Shown one piece after another: positions 33,909 through 46,444 of a stretch of DNA of 64,000 bases. The DNA is from Cyathus striatus (Eukaryota; Basidiomycota; Agaricomycetes; Agaricales; Nidulariaceae). Positions within the stretch are counted from its first letter, which is position 1. Each line of letters starts with the position of its first letter. The translations under genes were made by a program, and so were the position numbers. The DNA is taken from assembly GCA_025738555.1 (NCBI GenBank), contig JAOVFP010000020.1, positions 248,001 to 312,000 on the forward strand. The letters run 5' to 3'. The notes under the pieces were generated by a model, which was not told the origin of the DNA, did no database searches, and saw only the letters and a program-made list of their open reading frames with translations.

Positions 33909-36900
33909 ATGGATTTGAAAATTCAAAACTTACCGGACGACGTTAACGACTGGGATGTTACTCGAGAGTTCGCAAACATTCTCCACTCGGACGAGTTTTA
34001 CCCCAGACGTCCTGGGGAACGGGCAATCAATTTCCGTGTCAAGTTAAATCCTAGTTCTCTTGGTGGCGTTCGCAACAACGGGTCGGGCACCCTCACTTTG
34101 CCGACCGTAAAGTTTGGCAAGATGCTTCTCGATTATCTCGGTAATAATCCTCTCAGGATCAAGAAGAAGAAAATCAAATTGTACCCCGCGCACTCGCGTC
34201 CTACAGAGAGTTTTGCTGAGCAACTGGCAAAGACACTGTACGTGAGTCCTGATATCGAAGAAGAGCGCCAGGAGAAGATTTTTCAGCTCGATGACAAGCT
34301 GCGCATTGATACGGTCCAGTTTGGTGTGTACTATCGCGATAACTACCCGCGAACGAAACAAGAACCTCTGGAGCCACGAGCTTTCTCGATTGAATGGAGT
34401 CGGAACTACACTAATAGTGCAGCATGGCTGAGCTTTGAATACGATCATAAGCTTATAAAGCTGACAGTACGGTCCTCTTCTAAACAGCTATTCCCCGCTA
34501 ATGTCGACTCTCGTTTATAGTTGGGGAACCCCATGACTGATGTAGAAGGAAAGACCGTATCCATTCAGTTTTCCAATATTCGCAAGATCGGCGTGGGTTA
34601 CGATGGAATGCCCTGTATGTTATCTTATTTCCGTCCACCCACTGATTCTGAATGTACGTTACAGACCTTTGTTTCGATACTTCCACCCCTCCAATCATGG
34701 AAGAAGGGGAATTCCACCGAATGCTTACGGGTGACAAAGACATTGATAATAAAATGTACATAGGTAGGGTAGGGTCTTTGGACTCTTCCCATGCAGAGGT
34801 CGCTCCATATGCACCTCACCTTCGCGTCGTTCTCTACCACGATCCTAACCAAGACATAATTAAAAAGTTCACCAACATGTGTGAAGTGGCTGGGCTAGAA
34901 AGATATACTATTATTCATTGCTCCCCTTACAAGCCGATCGCCGCTAGTCGTCAGTGCTTCTTCAAAAATCTACATCCACTCCACAAACAGCTTGCCACAT
35001 TCCCATGGGCAGTTGCTTTTCAAATGGAATCATTTTTACATAATGGCCTCCTCAACACCAAGGACCTACGGGATATCATGCCGACTGTACAAGACATTTG
35101 CAAGGAGAAGAGCGAAGACTACGTTGGTGCATTTTTGAGATCCTACCACGAGGCGTTGGACGTTCGTCCTGCACGAGAAAGCCCTATGGATTGCTTTACG
35201 CGCATCCGGAAGAAATTTGTTTATCTTCGTTTCCATGACTTTCGTTGCTGTCATGTTACATTTACACCTACTCGAATGCTTCTCGAGGGACCCTATGCTA
35301 CAGATTCGAATCGGATTATTCGAGATTATAAAGGTTATGAAAACCACTTTATACGAGTGGAATTTCGCGACGAAGATAGAATTCAGTATCGATGGGATAG
35401 AGAAGTAGATGGCGCTTCTTTTGTTAAAGAGAGAGTGGGAAGCATCTTGAAGAATGGGTTTGAATTGGCTGGAAGGAGATTCGAATTTCTTGCATATTCA
35501 AATTCTGCTCTGCGAGAACACTCCGTATGGTTCGTGAACCCTTTTATGCACCCCACGCGTGGCAAGGTCACGTCAGAGATTATCCGTAACAGCATTGGGA
35601 ACTTCCAGGATTTGCTGAGGCTCCCATCCAAGTATGCTGCAAGGATAGCTCAGGCATTCACAGCCACCAAGCCTTCTGTCCTCATCCGTAGGAACGAATG
35701 GGAGGAGATGCCAGACTTGTATCCGCCTGTACCAGAGGGTAAAAAGCCTGAACACATGTTTACCGATGGTGTAGGTACTATTGCGAAAAGTCTCAGCAAC
35801 AGGATTTGGGAAAAGTTATGTGAGAATCTCTACGACAAAGGTGAAAGGTCTATTCAGCCATCAGCCGTAAGTGAAAATAATATTCTGCTTAGTCTAATTG
35901 AATTGAACACCAATCTAGTATCAAATCCGTTTTTTGGGGTACAAAGGTGTAGTTTCGGTGGATGAAGAACTGGACAAAAGGGTGGATGGAATTCTCATGA
36001 GATTACGTCCCTCCATGAGGAAATTTGAATCGCATGCCGATGAAGCTGATATTGAAATTGCCATGTCTTTCACCAATCCTGGCACTTGCTACTTGAACAG
36101 GTAAGGCAGATGTCAACATTAAGCATTTTTTGTCCTCATTTATGTTAGACCTTTAGTGATGCTACTCGAGGATTTGGGTGTTAGGAGGGAAGCTTTCGAG
36201 GAACTTCAAGAGATTGCTGTCGCGGATGCAAGGACAATCGATGAATCTGTTACTCGATTCCGTAGCATCTTGGAGACCCAGGGTCTTGGTGGCTCGTTCA
36301 GACTGTCGCATCTTTTGCGCAAGGTTGAAGCATTAGGGCTAACCCTGGAAGGTAACCCGGCTAAACCAGGATTTGATAACCCATTCTTCAAGCAAATTAG
36401 ACAAGTCGCTATGACGTCCATTTTGCGCGAAATCAAACATCGTGCTAGAATACCGATTCCTGAAAGCTATTTATTGGTTGGAGTTGCAGATGAGGGACCC
36501 TCCTATGTTCGCGAAGGACGCGAAGATGTATACACATTACCTGAAGGTCATATTTACGGCAAGTTCCTTCCCCCCCCAACAACAATTTGATTACTGATAA
36601 ACTCTATCTTTAGTATGCATTCAACAACCTAGCGACCCAGAGCCCATCTACATCGAGGGTTCCTGTAGTATTTCACGAAGTCCCGTTTGCCACCCGGGTG
36701 ATGGTAAGTTTATTTAAAGATAACATTCCTTTGCCATGGCTGAAATATTATCCTGAAGTGCAACGTGTTCGGGCAATTGGAAAACCTCCTGCTGACAAGC
36801 TATGCCTTTTTGCTCATCTCAAGAATGTCGTCGTGTTGCCATCCATTGGTGAGAACGGCAGCATTGTCATATGTTTCAAGATTTAGAACATGACTCTCAC

Positions 36901-38161
36901 TTCTTAGGATCCCGTTCGCTTGCTTCATGCCTCTCTGGGGGTGATCTCGATGGGTAAATTTCTGATAATGGATTAAGGGAACATGCTAATGAAATGGATT
37001 TATCACCCAGGGATCAGTACTCTGTCATTAGATACGGTCCATTGCTACAGAAAGAAGCCGTAGACCCTGCTTCTTACGAGTCTAAAGGAACTTTAGAGAT
37101 TGAAACAGACAGTACTGTGGATGATATCTGCGATTTTATTGTAGAGTACATTAATTCTGATGTTCTGGTTGGTTTTTTCTTCTCTCTGACATGCCAAACC
37201 GGGAGCTGATTATGTACAGGGTTTACTGTCCAACAGGCTAATCACTATTGCTGGTATGTTGCTTGTCCTTACTTAATTGTCTTTGTTTTCACACGGTTTT
37301 CTTCTAGACCAGTCTGTGGTTTGTTAAGTTCATATTTGAAGATGCTTACAAAATGCTGAAAGTGATGTTTTAGCATGGTATGCGCGACAAAGATTGTGTA
37401 CATCTAGCAGAGTTATGTTCGCAGGTGCTTCTTCTGCTTTCTGTGTACAATTCGTGAACTAACATTTATAATGTCAGGCCGTCGACTACCCAAAACAAGG
37501 CATTGCCGTGGATTTGTATGCCGGGCGTGGTCTTCCCCGCGCCTTGATGAGATGTAAACCAGATTGGCAGGCAGCAGAAGTCGTATCTCCCCGACGTACA
37601 GATTACTACGAGTCTACACGAGCATTGGGATATCTCTATCGGGCTATAGCTCTGGAAGATCCAGGTTCACCTGCCACGACTGCCACGGCAGGGGATAGCT
37701 CAGATCCTATATCGCTTGCACTCTTAGATCGGGTCTCATTCTATCTCGGGGATGGCGTTTACCCTGGTAGAGCTTTAGCTGAGACTACAGAGCTGTTCCA
37801 GAAATACTCTGACGAGCTGAGTTATATCTGCGCAACACACACCCTGGCTGATACGCCTGGTGCACGTCTTTTGGAGGCGGAAGTAGTGGTGGGGACTATT
37901 CTAGCCAAGTGTACGAACCATCGGTGGAGATCGAATCGCATGTATCGTATGCGATTGCATGGATCATCGCTGGTGAGGGAAGTACAACGAGAGCTGTTGG
38001 CAGATTTGGACGAAGCCACACCTGAAGAAGTAATAGCGGGCCTTCAGCGTGCTTGGATGGGGTGGGATTTCAGTCAGAGAAACGGAAGCAGGTTTGGAGC
38101 GAACAGCTTTGGATTGATTGCACTTGGTGTTATTTTTGACTGTCTTGATAAACTTAAATAG
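33909..38161 (+). CDS. RNA-dependent RNA polymerase (RNAi type)
   Basis: Copies RNA into double strands that feed Dicer in quelling or heterochromatin silencing (QDE-1/Rdp1 family). Thirteen exons: 33909-34466, 34521-34614, 34665-35866, 35919-36100, 36149-36558, 36614-36703, 36759-36848, 36908-36953, 37011-37167, 37220-37253, 37308-37318, 37374-37424, 37478-38161; 1,202 residues, all phases consistent. The N-terminal 90 residues resemble an RRM fold (MDLKIQNLPDDVNDWDVTRE). Conserved blocks: SAYQIRFLGYKGVVSVD, FTNPG, ILREIKHRARIPIPES, and the catalytic SGGDLDGDQYS loop, whose aspartates bind metal, split by intron 8. Intron 5 is of GC-AG type, and exon 11 is only 11 nt. It lies about 8.6 kb from the young retrotransposon. 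Confidence 0.95.
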
Positions 38162-39060
38162 TGGACATTGAATGTTTTACCAGGCTTTACCCAACGTTAA
38201 ACCTCACCCAATGCGGTCCGCTTCAGCCGGCATGAGTTTTGCAGCAAGCAAAGTCGCAGAATGTTTCATGAGATAAGTAGAGCCGACGGAGCGGTCTGAG
38301 AAAGCATGTGAGCAAATATAAGTTGGTTCTCAGTTCGAAGAGAGACACGAGGGGAGACAGAGCGCCGTCGTGAATCACGTTGAGTCACAGCTGTCGAATT
38401 TATACCACCACGAACCATGCTGTCAGTCTACAAAGACTTGAGATGAGTGTTTTTAAATCAAAGCGACGATTGATGACCAGGGTTCGATATTCCTAGGGAA
38501 ACGATCGAGAAGCTGAGAGATATCCGCAGGGGCGGTGCGTCGGAGAACGGAAGAACAAGCGTTCCGTTGATGGGTTCTCAGTCGGGAAGAGGGAGGCTAA
38601 CAGCGAGCGAGCGGTTACTTCTTGGAAGAGACAAGATGTGCGGGTAAGTATGCTGGTAGGATGGTGGAGTGGGGGAGGAGCGGGGATGGGGCGAGTGGTA
38701 TGGCTGAAGTCACAAAGCGAGCAGACGGATGCAGTCGAACTTGATGCTGGATATGGTAAGTAATGTACCTGAAGTGACAGTCGACCCTCGGGAGGTCATC
38801 GGATGACAGGAGAAATGGTTGTGAATACTGTGAATGGTCTGAGCTCATACACATAAATCATACCTGCTCATACACAGGATGGTCAGAGCAGAGCATTGAG
38901 TTACAAGAGTCAGTGTCACAATAAAATATGAATTGGGGCATGTGACGTCAGCAAAGATGAAATAATCGTCGTGGGAAGGCAGGGACTCGATCGAGATGCT
39001 AGGTCATATTTGGCACCTGTGTACTTGACGTCAGGAAGATAAAAAGTTGAATGGACAGGC
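38162..39060. other. intergenic, RdRP 3' end to CSC1-like promoter
   Basis: No gene recognised; short frames only. A TGACGTCA-like word (GTGACGTCAGC) near 38941 could be a CRE-type site for a bZIP factor, and another ACGTCA follows near 39028. Function unproven. Confidence 0.35.
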
Positions 39061-42000
39061 ATGCTTGCTATGACCCGCTTCCCTTTCGCCACCACCATTC
39101 CCAATGTATGTCCCTTTCCCGTCTCCTCCACACTTACCCCTCCTCACTCGTATCATCCAGGTCTAACATTCAGAATGCCAATTCGGCGACGGGCAAGACC
39201 TTCGTCACCGCTCTGGTCTTCAACGCAGCCGTCTTCGGTATAGAAATTACTGCATTCACCATTCTAAGGCCATATTTCAAGGCCATCTATGAACCTAGAA
39301 CATATATACCCCGCAAGAGTACGATATCCTCTTATTTCTCCTGCAATCGTACATCGCTCACCTCCACTAGAAAGCGCGCCAAACCCCTATCCTCAAACCC
39401 CATTTTGTGGCCTATCGCGTTGTTCAAGTCAGACTACCGCAAAATTATAAAAGCAAATGGAATGGACGCATACTTCTTCGTCAGATATCTCAGAATGATG
39501 ATTAAACTCTTCCTTCCCATCTGGCTTATTTCTTGGGCTGTCCTTCTCCCCGTAACTGCTGTCAACTCCAACGTCGATGGCAGAGACGGTCTCGACAAAC
39601 TATCTTTTGGTAACATCGCCAACACAAAGCAAACCCGATACGCCGCTCATCTTATTCTTGTTTGGCTCTTCACGTGTATGTCTACTCACTCCTTCTTTTC
39701 GCTTTCCTTAAAATAAACGCTAACCTTCTTACTTCGCGGTTAGTCTGGGTGTACTACAACATCAAACAAGAAATGCGTCATTTCGTTATCACACGTCAAA
39801 AGCATTTAATAGATCCCGAGCATGCTAAAACCGTCCAGGCCAACACTATCCTTATCACTGGCATTCCCGCCAAATACCTCACTCAGGATGCGTTGCACAA
39901 GCTCTACAGCCACCTGCCCGGTGGTGTGAAGAAAATCTGGATCAACAGGTACGTTGTCAACTGGTTCCATCTTTAGAACAAGACAGGTTTCATACTACGT
40001 CATTCAGGAACCTTAAGGAACTCCCAGATCTCTATGACCGCCGTATGGCCGCTTGCAGCAAACTTGAATCAGCTGAGACCGCCCTCCTAAACACTGCCGC
40101 CAAGCTACGACTCAAGGCTCAGAAGTCGGCTGCCAAAGGCAAAGACCCTGCTCCTGAAGATGTGGAGCAGGGTGATGTGCGGAGCGCAGAGGCTTTGGTA
40201 CCAAAGGAGAAACGTCCCACGCACCGGTTGGGGATGATCCCCTTCTTTGGAGAAAAGGTCGACTCCATCAATTGGTCGAGGGATGAAATTGCCGTTTGTA
40301 CGCAGTTACTCGAAGAAGGAAGAGCTAAGATTTCCGAGGCGGATGAAAGAGGCTCTTCACATCCCGACACTTCGGATGATCCCCTCAACGACATTGATGA
40401 TAACCCAGAAGTTGAACAGAGTACAATGCCAAGACTGACAAATGAGGCTAGCGCCATGGTACACGATGTAAAGGGAGCAGCTATTGGTGCTGTTGGTGCT
40501 GTTAAAGGTCGGGTTGGAGGATTAATTGGAAGTGGCGAACGCGGAGTGTATCCACCCATGAACAGTGCTTTCGTGACGTTCAACAGGCAGATTGCAGCAC
40601 ACATGGCGGCTCAGATATTGACTCACCATGAGCCTTACCGTATGGGTACGTGGTGCATCGAGGTCTGAAGGATTTCTGTTAACGTTTGTGGTATAGGCGC
40701 GAAGTACGTTGAAGTTGCCCCTACGGATGTAATCTGGGGTAACCTAGGACTTAATCCGTACGAGCAGAAGGTTAGATTCTGGCTTCTTCAGTCTCGACGG
40801 CGGTGGCTAATCTTGTTCTTTGCCAGATCCGCCTCGCTGTCTCATATGCGGCAACAGCAGGTCTTATCCTCCTTTGGGCTTTCCCGGTCGCCTTTGTTGG
40901 TGCCGTGTCGAACATATACGATCTCTGCGAACGAGCATCATGGTTGGCATGGATCTGCAAACTTCCCAGCGTTGTGGTTGGAATCATTTCTGTACGTTTC
41001 CCTTTCTATTACCTGTTGGCTTGGCAATTAACCTGCCCAATAGGGTATTCTTCCTCCCGTCTTGCTTGCAGTCCTAATGATGCTCCTTCCCATTGTTCTG
41101 CGTCTCCTTGCGCGTTTCGAGGGCATTCCTCAAAGAACAGGTTTAGAGTTAAGTCTGATGACGAGGTTCTTCCTCTTCCAAGTTCTTGTAAGTCCAATTA
41201 ATCTTTCTAGACCGACCGAGGCTCACGCAACGTAATAGCACTCGTTCTTGATTGTCACACTTTCGTCTGGTATCATTGCTTCTCTCGACGACCTTCTTGG
41301 AGATCCCACATCAGTGCCCACCATATTGGCGCAAAACTTGCCCAAGGCTTCTACGTTCTTCTTGACGTATGTAACATACCTTTTACCTTTTGATAAGTAA
41401 AGGATTAACCGTACATTGTCGTTAGTTACATTATCCTTCAAGGTCTCTCTGGTACCGCCGGCGGATTCCTGCAAGTTGTAACGCTCATAATCTATTATGT
41501 GAAGTTATTCTTGCTCGGTAGTACCCCTAGATCCGTGTATGGTATTAAGTATAGTGCTCCTGAGGTTGCTTGGGGAACCTTGTTCCCTACCATCACGCTG
41601 CTCACTGTCATCTGTAAGTATCTTGTGATTCAGGAGTTCTTTCTGCATTCTAACCACTTGCCTCAGCTCTCGCCTACTCCATCATCTCTCCCGTCATCAA
41701 CGGTCTAGCATGCGCGACGTTCTTCCTTTTCTATATGCTCTATAAATATCTCTTTCTGTGGGTTAACCAACAAAACCAAGCATCTGACACCGGAGGCCTG
41801 TTTTTCCCGAAAGCCATGCAACATATTTTCGTCGGGATGTATCTTCAACAAGTCTGCTTATGTGCCCTATTCTTCCTTGCGCGGGATGAGAACAAGAAAG
41901 CTAGCGCCGTTCCTGAGGGCGCACTAATGGTTGTACTGATTGTCCTCACTGCGGGCTACCACATTATTATCAACAACTCTTACGGTCCTCTCATTCATGC

Positions 42001-42355
42001 ACTTCCACTTTCTCTCGCAGACAGGACGTACACGTATACTGAGGATCGTGTCGATGACAACCCCGGTGAACCTCGCCAATCTATGGAAGATAAAGCCAAG
42101 CTTACAGATCAAGGACTTGCATCTCCCGATTCGAACGACGAAAGTAAGAGATTGACAGAGGATGATTATGGCTTTTCCCATCCCGCTGCTAGTCGACCGC
42201 AGAGGACAGTATGGATACCTAAGGACGCGCTAGGCTTGAGCGATGAAGAGCTCGAGAAGTGCAGAGCTGCTGGCGTGGAAGTGGGCGATGAGAACGCATA
42301 CATGGATGAGAAAGGCAAGGTCGATGTTTCGGGCGGTCCGCCTGATTTCATTTGA
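39061..42355 (+). CDS. CSC1/OSCA-type stress-gated cation channel
   Basis: Membrane channel of the TMEM63/OSCA/CSC1 (formerly DUF221, RSN1/Phm7) family, which opens on hyperosmotic or mechanical stress. Ten exons: 39061-39105, 39174-39675, 39744-39948, 40008-40645, 40697-40770, 40827-40991, 41044-41187, 41239-41366, 41426-41613, 41667-42355; 925 residues. N-terminal part: three helices (TFVTALVFNAAVFGIEITAF; LPIWLISWAVLLPV; AAHLILVWLF). Then a cytosolic domain with the RNA-binding-like core (ANTILITGIPAKYLTQ ... AFVTFNRQIAAHMAAQ), then a seven-helix block starting at IWGNLGLNPYEQKIRLAVSY. The C-terminal tail is acidic. The start could be 39061 or 39070. The donor side of intron 1 is firm; two acceptors are close together. 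Confidence 0.92.
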
Positions 42356-42677
42356 AGACTTTGCTTTGCAAATCAACGGATATGTAGAACGAAAAAATGT
42401 ACTTTCCCGCTATCCACGTTCCTTATTAACGATTCAGATGACTTGTTTTGAATGTACTCAAATATACCTTTTTGATAAATTTACAAACTATATGCCTATT
42501 GTAGCACCTACACACTATAGTACCTTTCTCCGGGTGTTTTTCAGTACTTTTTTTTTTGGTTTACAGGTTAATTGCAGAATGAATATACATGAAATGATTT
42601 CACAGTGCAGAGTTCCAATCTTAAGTTCCTGAGAATAAGGACATCTACTCTTATCCTTTAGAAGAAGGGACGATATT
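42356..42677. other. convergent 3' region
   Basis: AT-rich spacer between two genes facing each other. It holds their 3' UTRs only. Confidence 0.5.
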
Positions 42678-43783
42678 CTATAGACTTGCGAGTTCACCTC
42701 CCTCGGCATTACTGTCCTTCAGACCACCGCCGAAGAATGCCCGTGCTTCTGCCTTGGATTCATCTTCAACAGCATCGACAACAGTCGGAGCCTTCCGAGA
42801 TATTAAATAGTCAATATAAATTAACAAAAAACATAATATGAAAGTCGTACCACGTTTTTGAGGTGATCATGGTTATTCACATGCGTAACTTGCACCTCTA
42901 AAGGCGGTGGGTTGTGGGGGTCTACCGGCTCACTGTGGTTATCATCCTATTGAACGCTTTGGCAAGAACTTTTAGATGAGAAAACACCAAAACGCACTCT
43001 AATCCGTACTTGGACCCTCGTCCAAGCAGTATTTAGCAACCCAGTATAATTAACGTCCTTGTCAGACTCGGGATCCAGTCGAACCAATGCAGATATCAGC
43101 TCGCTTATGCACAGGCCATGACTTGCAAGCACAACGTGGGTATCTTCCCCTTCCCGGACATGAGGTAAAATACAGTCCCGAACACCTTGTTCACATCTCC
43201 GCGCGAGGTCTTCAAGACTCTCGCCATCGGGAAATTTATCTGTGCGTCCAGTAATCAGGGGATATATTCCTTGACTATAGAGTTCTTTGCGGGTAGTTCC
43301 TGGAGGCAGACGAAGGAGCCATTGATTTCCTTCTGCAGCGCCAAAGTACTGTTCGCGGAGATGAGGTGAAACAGTGATGGGAGGTTTAGGCTCCGGCTGG
43401 CAATTGTGTATAGCAAGGCCCGTAGAGTGAGCACGTTTGAGCGGAGACGCGTAGATATGAGTTATCTTGGTGTTGGAGAATGCCTTTCCAACAGCCTGAG
43501 CTTGCTTCGGAGGTGGCAGATATCAGTGAATATCAGATCATCCAGTGAATCGACTAACTCTTTGACCTGAATAAACAAAAAATATTAGAGTACAAATGAT
43601 ACGAGGCTGATGGCACACACCAAGCTCCGACAACGGCGCATCCTTCCAGCCCGCCCAAATTGCTTTCTTTAAGTAATCGTAAGTTTTAAACTTGTAAGTC
43701 AGCAAATTCATAAGCTTCAAAACTAAGCTTCTTACTAGGTTGTCCTCGCTCTCTCCGTGTCTCACAAAGGTAACAGTGATCAT
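42678..43783 (-). CDS. histidine phosphatase (phosphoglycerate mutase-like) protein
   Basis: Cytosolic phosphatase of the branch 1 histidine phosphatase superfamily; substrate unknown. Exons: 43783-43736, 43666-43619, 43504-43010, 42946-42851, 42791-42678; 266 residues. The catalytic start VTFVRHGESEDNL carries the phospho-accepting His; YASPLKRAHST, REQYFGAAEG and VLASHGLCISEL supply the remaining active-site Arg, Glu and second His. WAGWKDAPLSELG is the usual second block. Intron 2 (114 nt) uses an unusual CCGAAG acceptor and is the least certain junction. The C-terminal 70 residues are acidic and not part of the fold. Confidence 0.88.
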
Positions 43784-46444
43784 CTCGACGTGTATGACTC
43801 ACTCATTGTGAAAACCAGATATCACTTATATAGGTTCCAATCTATATCGGCAAAATCATCTTTGCGCTGTTTATAGCCGATCACGTGTAGTTGAGCGACA
43901 ATGACTCTTCGAAGATCTGGGGAGGTTTGTCAGTGGACTGCTCCGAGTTTCGAGTAAGTATAGAACCCTAAAACGTGCGTCCTTGTACGTAGTTTAGAAC
44001 GCTGCTCGAGTAATTAATGTAAAATATAGCAGCATATAAACGGCTCACTCTGTTGTGTGCATTAAATTTACAGTGCAACGTGCCCAGTGTCACTCTGAAT
44101 CGATTGTCCTGCTGATCAAAAATTTGAAGGCAGCTATATATTTTGCAGAAGCAAGGGGAATTAAGTGAACAAGGGAAAACGAGTTAAAACTTAAGCACAA
44201 CGAAGAAATTTCGTTATCCTTGCCTTGTAAGTTGGTCATGCCAGAATCATCAGATGGATTAACATCCGTGAGAAAACCTTCCTGGAGTGACCTCCCTAGG
44301 ACCCTCTTGGACCCTCGTAGACCCTGTCTGCACAGCGTGCGGAACACCTCCCCGAATATCCTACAGACTTCACTTATCACACCGCACAAGAATGCACATT
44401 GCTGATCCGCTCGATGTTCCCTGCACCCGATTTGCATCCCTGAATTTGACATCGAAGAGATAAAAATAAGAAATGACATCTAATGACATCGTCCATTCCT
44501 TTTCATCCCGTCGAAACTCTTGACGTTCTGCTCTTGAGAGATGAGCTATGGAAGATTGTCTACGCGTGTATCATTGCAGACGTGCATTCTCTTTCGAGCA
44601 GCTGGGTATATATCCCCATCTACACCAAATTTACACAGGTGACACTAGCACAAAGGGCGCCGCAGCGCATCTAGAAATTTCGAAGTGCTGAGTAAAACGT
44701 TTGTTTCCTTAACCGGAGTCACTGCTGATCACGCTTCGTCCGCGGTTAGGTAGAGCTACAGACCACAATAGTGTAGAATAGTAAATGGCGCCAGAAGAAT
44801 GAGAAGGTAGGAGAATGTGAGGGTATAGTTAACCACTCGCATATACTTAAGTTCATCGGAGGAGATCGTTCAGGGGCGCCTTTGACAGGACTTGCGTACT
44901 GTTGACCTTCAATTATCCCTTATCCAACGAAAGTTTAAAGAAACTTACCCTTGAGCTCAAGTGAACCCTACCCGAATGACTAGAATAACTCTTTACTTCG
45001 TGGATTTAGTCGTAGATACTTGTTCAGATGATGTCGATGAGTCAATGTATCTTGTCATGGTAGATCATTTGATTGGGAAAGGACGTAGAAAGCTCTGGAA
45101 GTGTTCGCGACAGGTTGAAGTAGATGACCGGCTCCGATGCGTACCATGTAAGTATAGGCACTGAGAAACCCGGCTCATGAGGCTCCGCAACTCGAATTAG
45201 CATACAACGCCGAACAAACCCCTTCAGCTGGATGAATACTGTTACTAAGAATAGCACCGTATGGACAGCCATTCGATCAGCGATGCCACTTCTGGAAAAG
45301 ATGTGGTTTCGAAATGCCGCATTCGTCGCTTTGGAGGCGGTAGAGGAAATACTACTTATTCTATCAACATTGAAGAATTGTTCAGAGAAGATACGTCTGA
45401 ATAGTCAATTGCTCTAGCAAGCTTGTATTTGACGCGGAGATGATCGCAATATGACAAATAAGACCATTGACGAATAGCAAAAGTCCTTTGGATTTCTTTG
45501 AAGTTCCAGCGACGTTTCAGCACGTGATGTGATGGGCAAAGCATTCCGAGAGTTTCGCAGGGTGAGGTTCCATGGAGATCCAATTGTAACGCCGAGGGAA
45601 GGCCACATAAAGCTGTCTCGCCGGCAAGCGACTCGGATAGAACGTGTAAGAATGTAATGGCAATCGAAATCCACCTACGGACCTATCAGTTGACAATGTT
45701 GTTTGGACGAAACAACGGATTCAGAAGGTGAGAACAATGGGTATGGTGTTATTGCTATGCTAATAGACGAGCCGCAGGTCCTGTCTGCTGGCGTGAGGAT
45801 TAAGCAGGACGGAGCATCGCAAGGGATGAAAAGGTCGACCTGTGGAGGTAGGGCTGGAAGATTCGCGCCTGGCGCTAACTGGCACAGATTCCCGGTTGAA
45901 AGTGACTCCGAGTGATGGAGATGCAGTAAACACGCGGTTTTAAAGTGAAGAGTGAAGACAACGATTTACGGGGCATTTTAAAGAGTGACAAGAGATCAGT
46001 ACAATATCTGGGATACGGGATGCGGCTGCGAGAAATGCAAACGGAGACCTTTCAGAGCAAAGCGGAAGGGCGGCGGACCCTTGATGAGGATGCGCCCTGA
46101 GGCCTGAAGAAAGGGCTAAGTATAGAGAAGATTGTACGGTCAAACGGTTCTGTCCCTAGACCCTTGCAAATCAATAATGGGAGGAGAAAGCGCAAAGGAG
46201 AGCAAAAGAAAGTGAGAATAGGAGAGACCGGACTGAGAGCGGAGACGGTAACGCGTCTGTCACGTGATGCTAATGATGAGTCGCATCAAACAGGTCGCCT
46301 TTTCTGTAAGTTCTGCGTTGGTCTAGCAAATTCCTTGTCACCAACGCTTACTGAATAAATACGTTCTTCCTTCCCATCCCTTCTCTCTCTTTCTTTTTCT
46401 TCTGCTATTTGTTTACTCTGACTCTCCTTTTCTCAGCGACTCCC
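43784..46444. other. 2.6-kb gene-poor gap
   Basis: No gene I can defend. On the minus strand between about 45670 and 45040 several frames carry stretches of protein-like composition, one hydrophobic (MAVHTVLFLVTVFIQLKG), but they cannot be joined convincingly. This may be a decayed or unusually spliced membrane-protein gene. An AT-rich stretch surrounds it. Confidence 0.4.

Noticed and set aside
33909..38161. Argonaute as an alternative for this RNAi gene
   Set aside because: No PAZ or PIWI motifs; the DLDGD catalytic loop identifies an RdRP.
45042..45674. A seven-helix or DUF-type membrane gene on the minus strand
   Set aside because: Hydrophobic fragments exist but no exon chain keeps frame, and no family motif was found.
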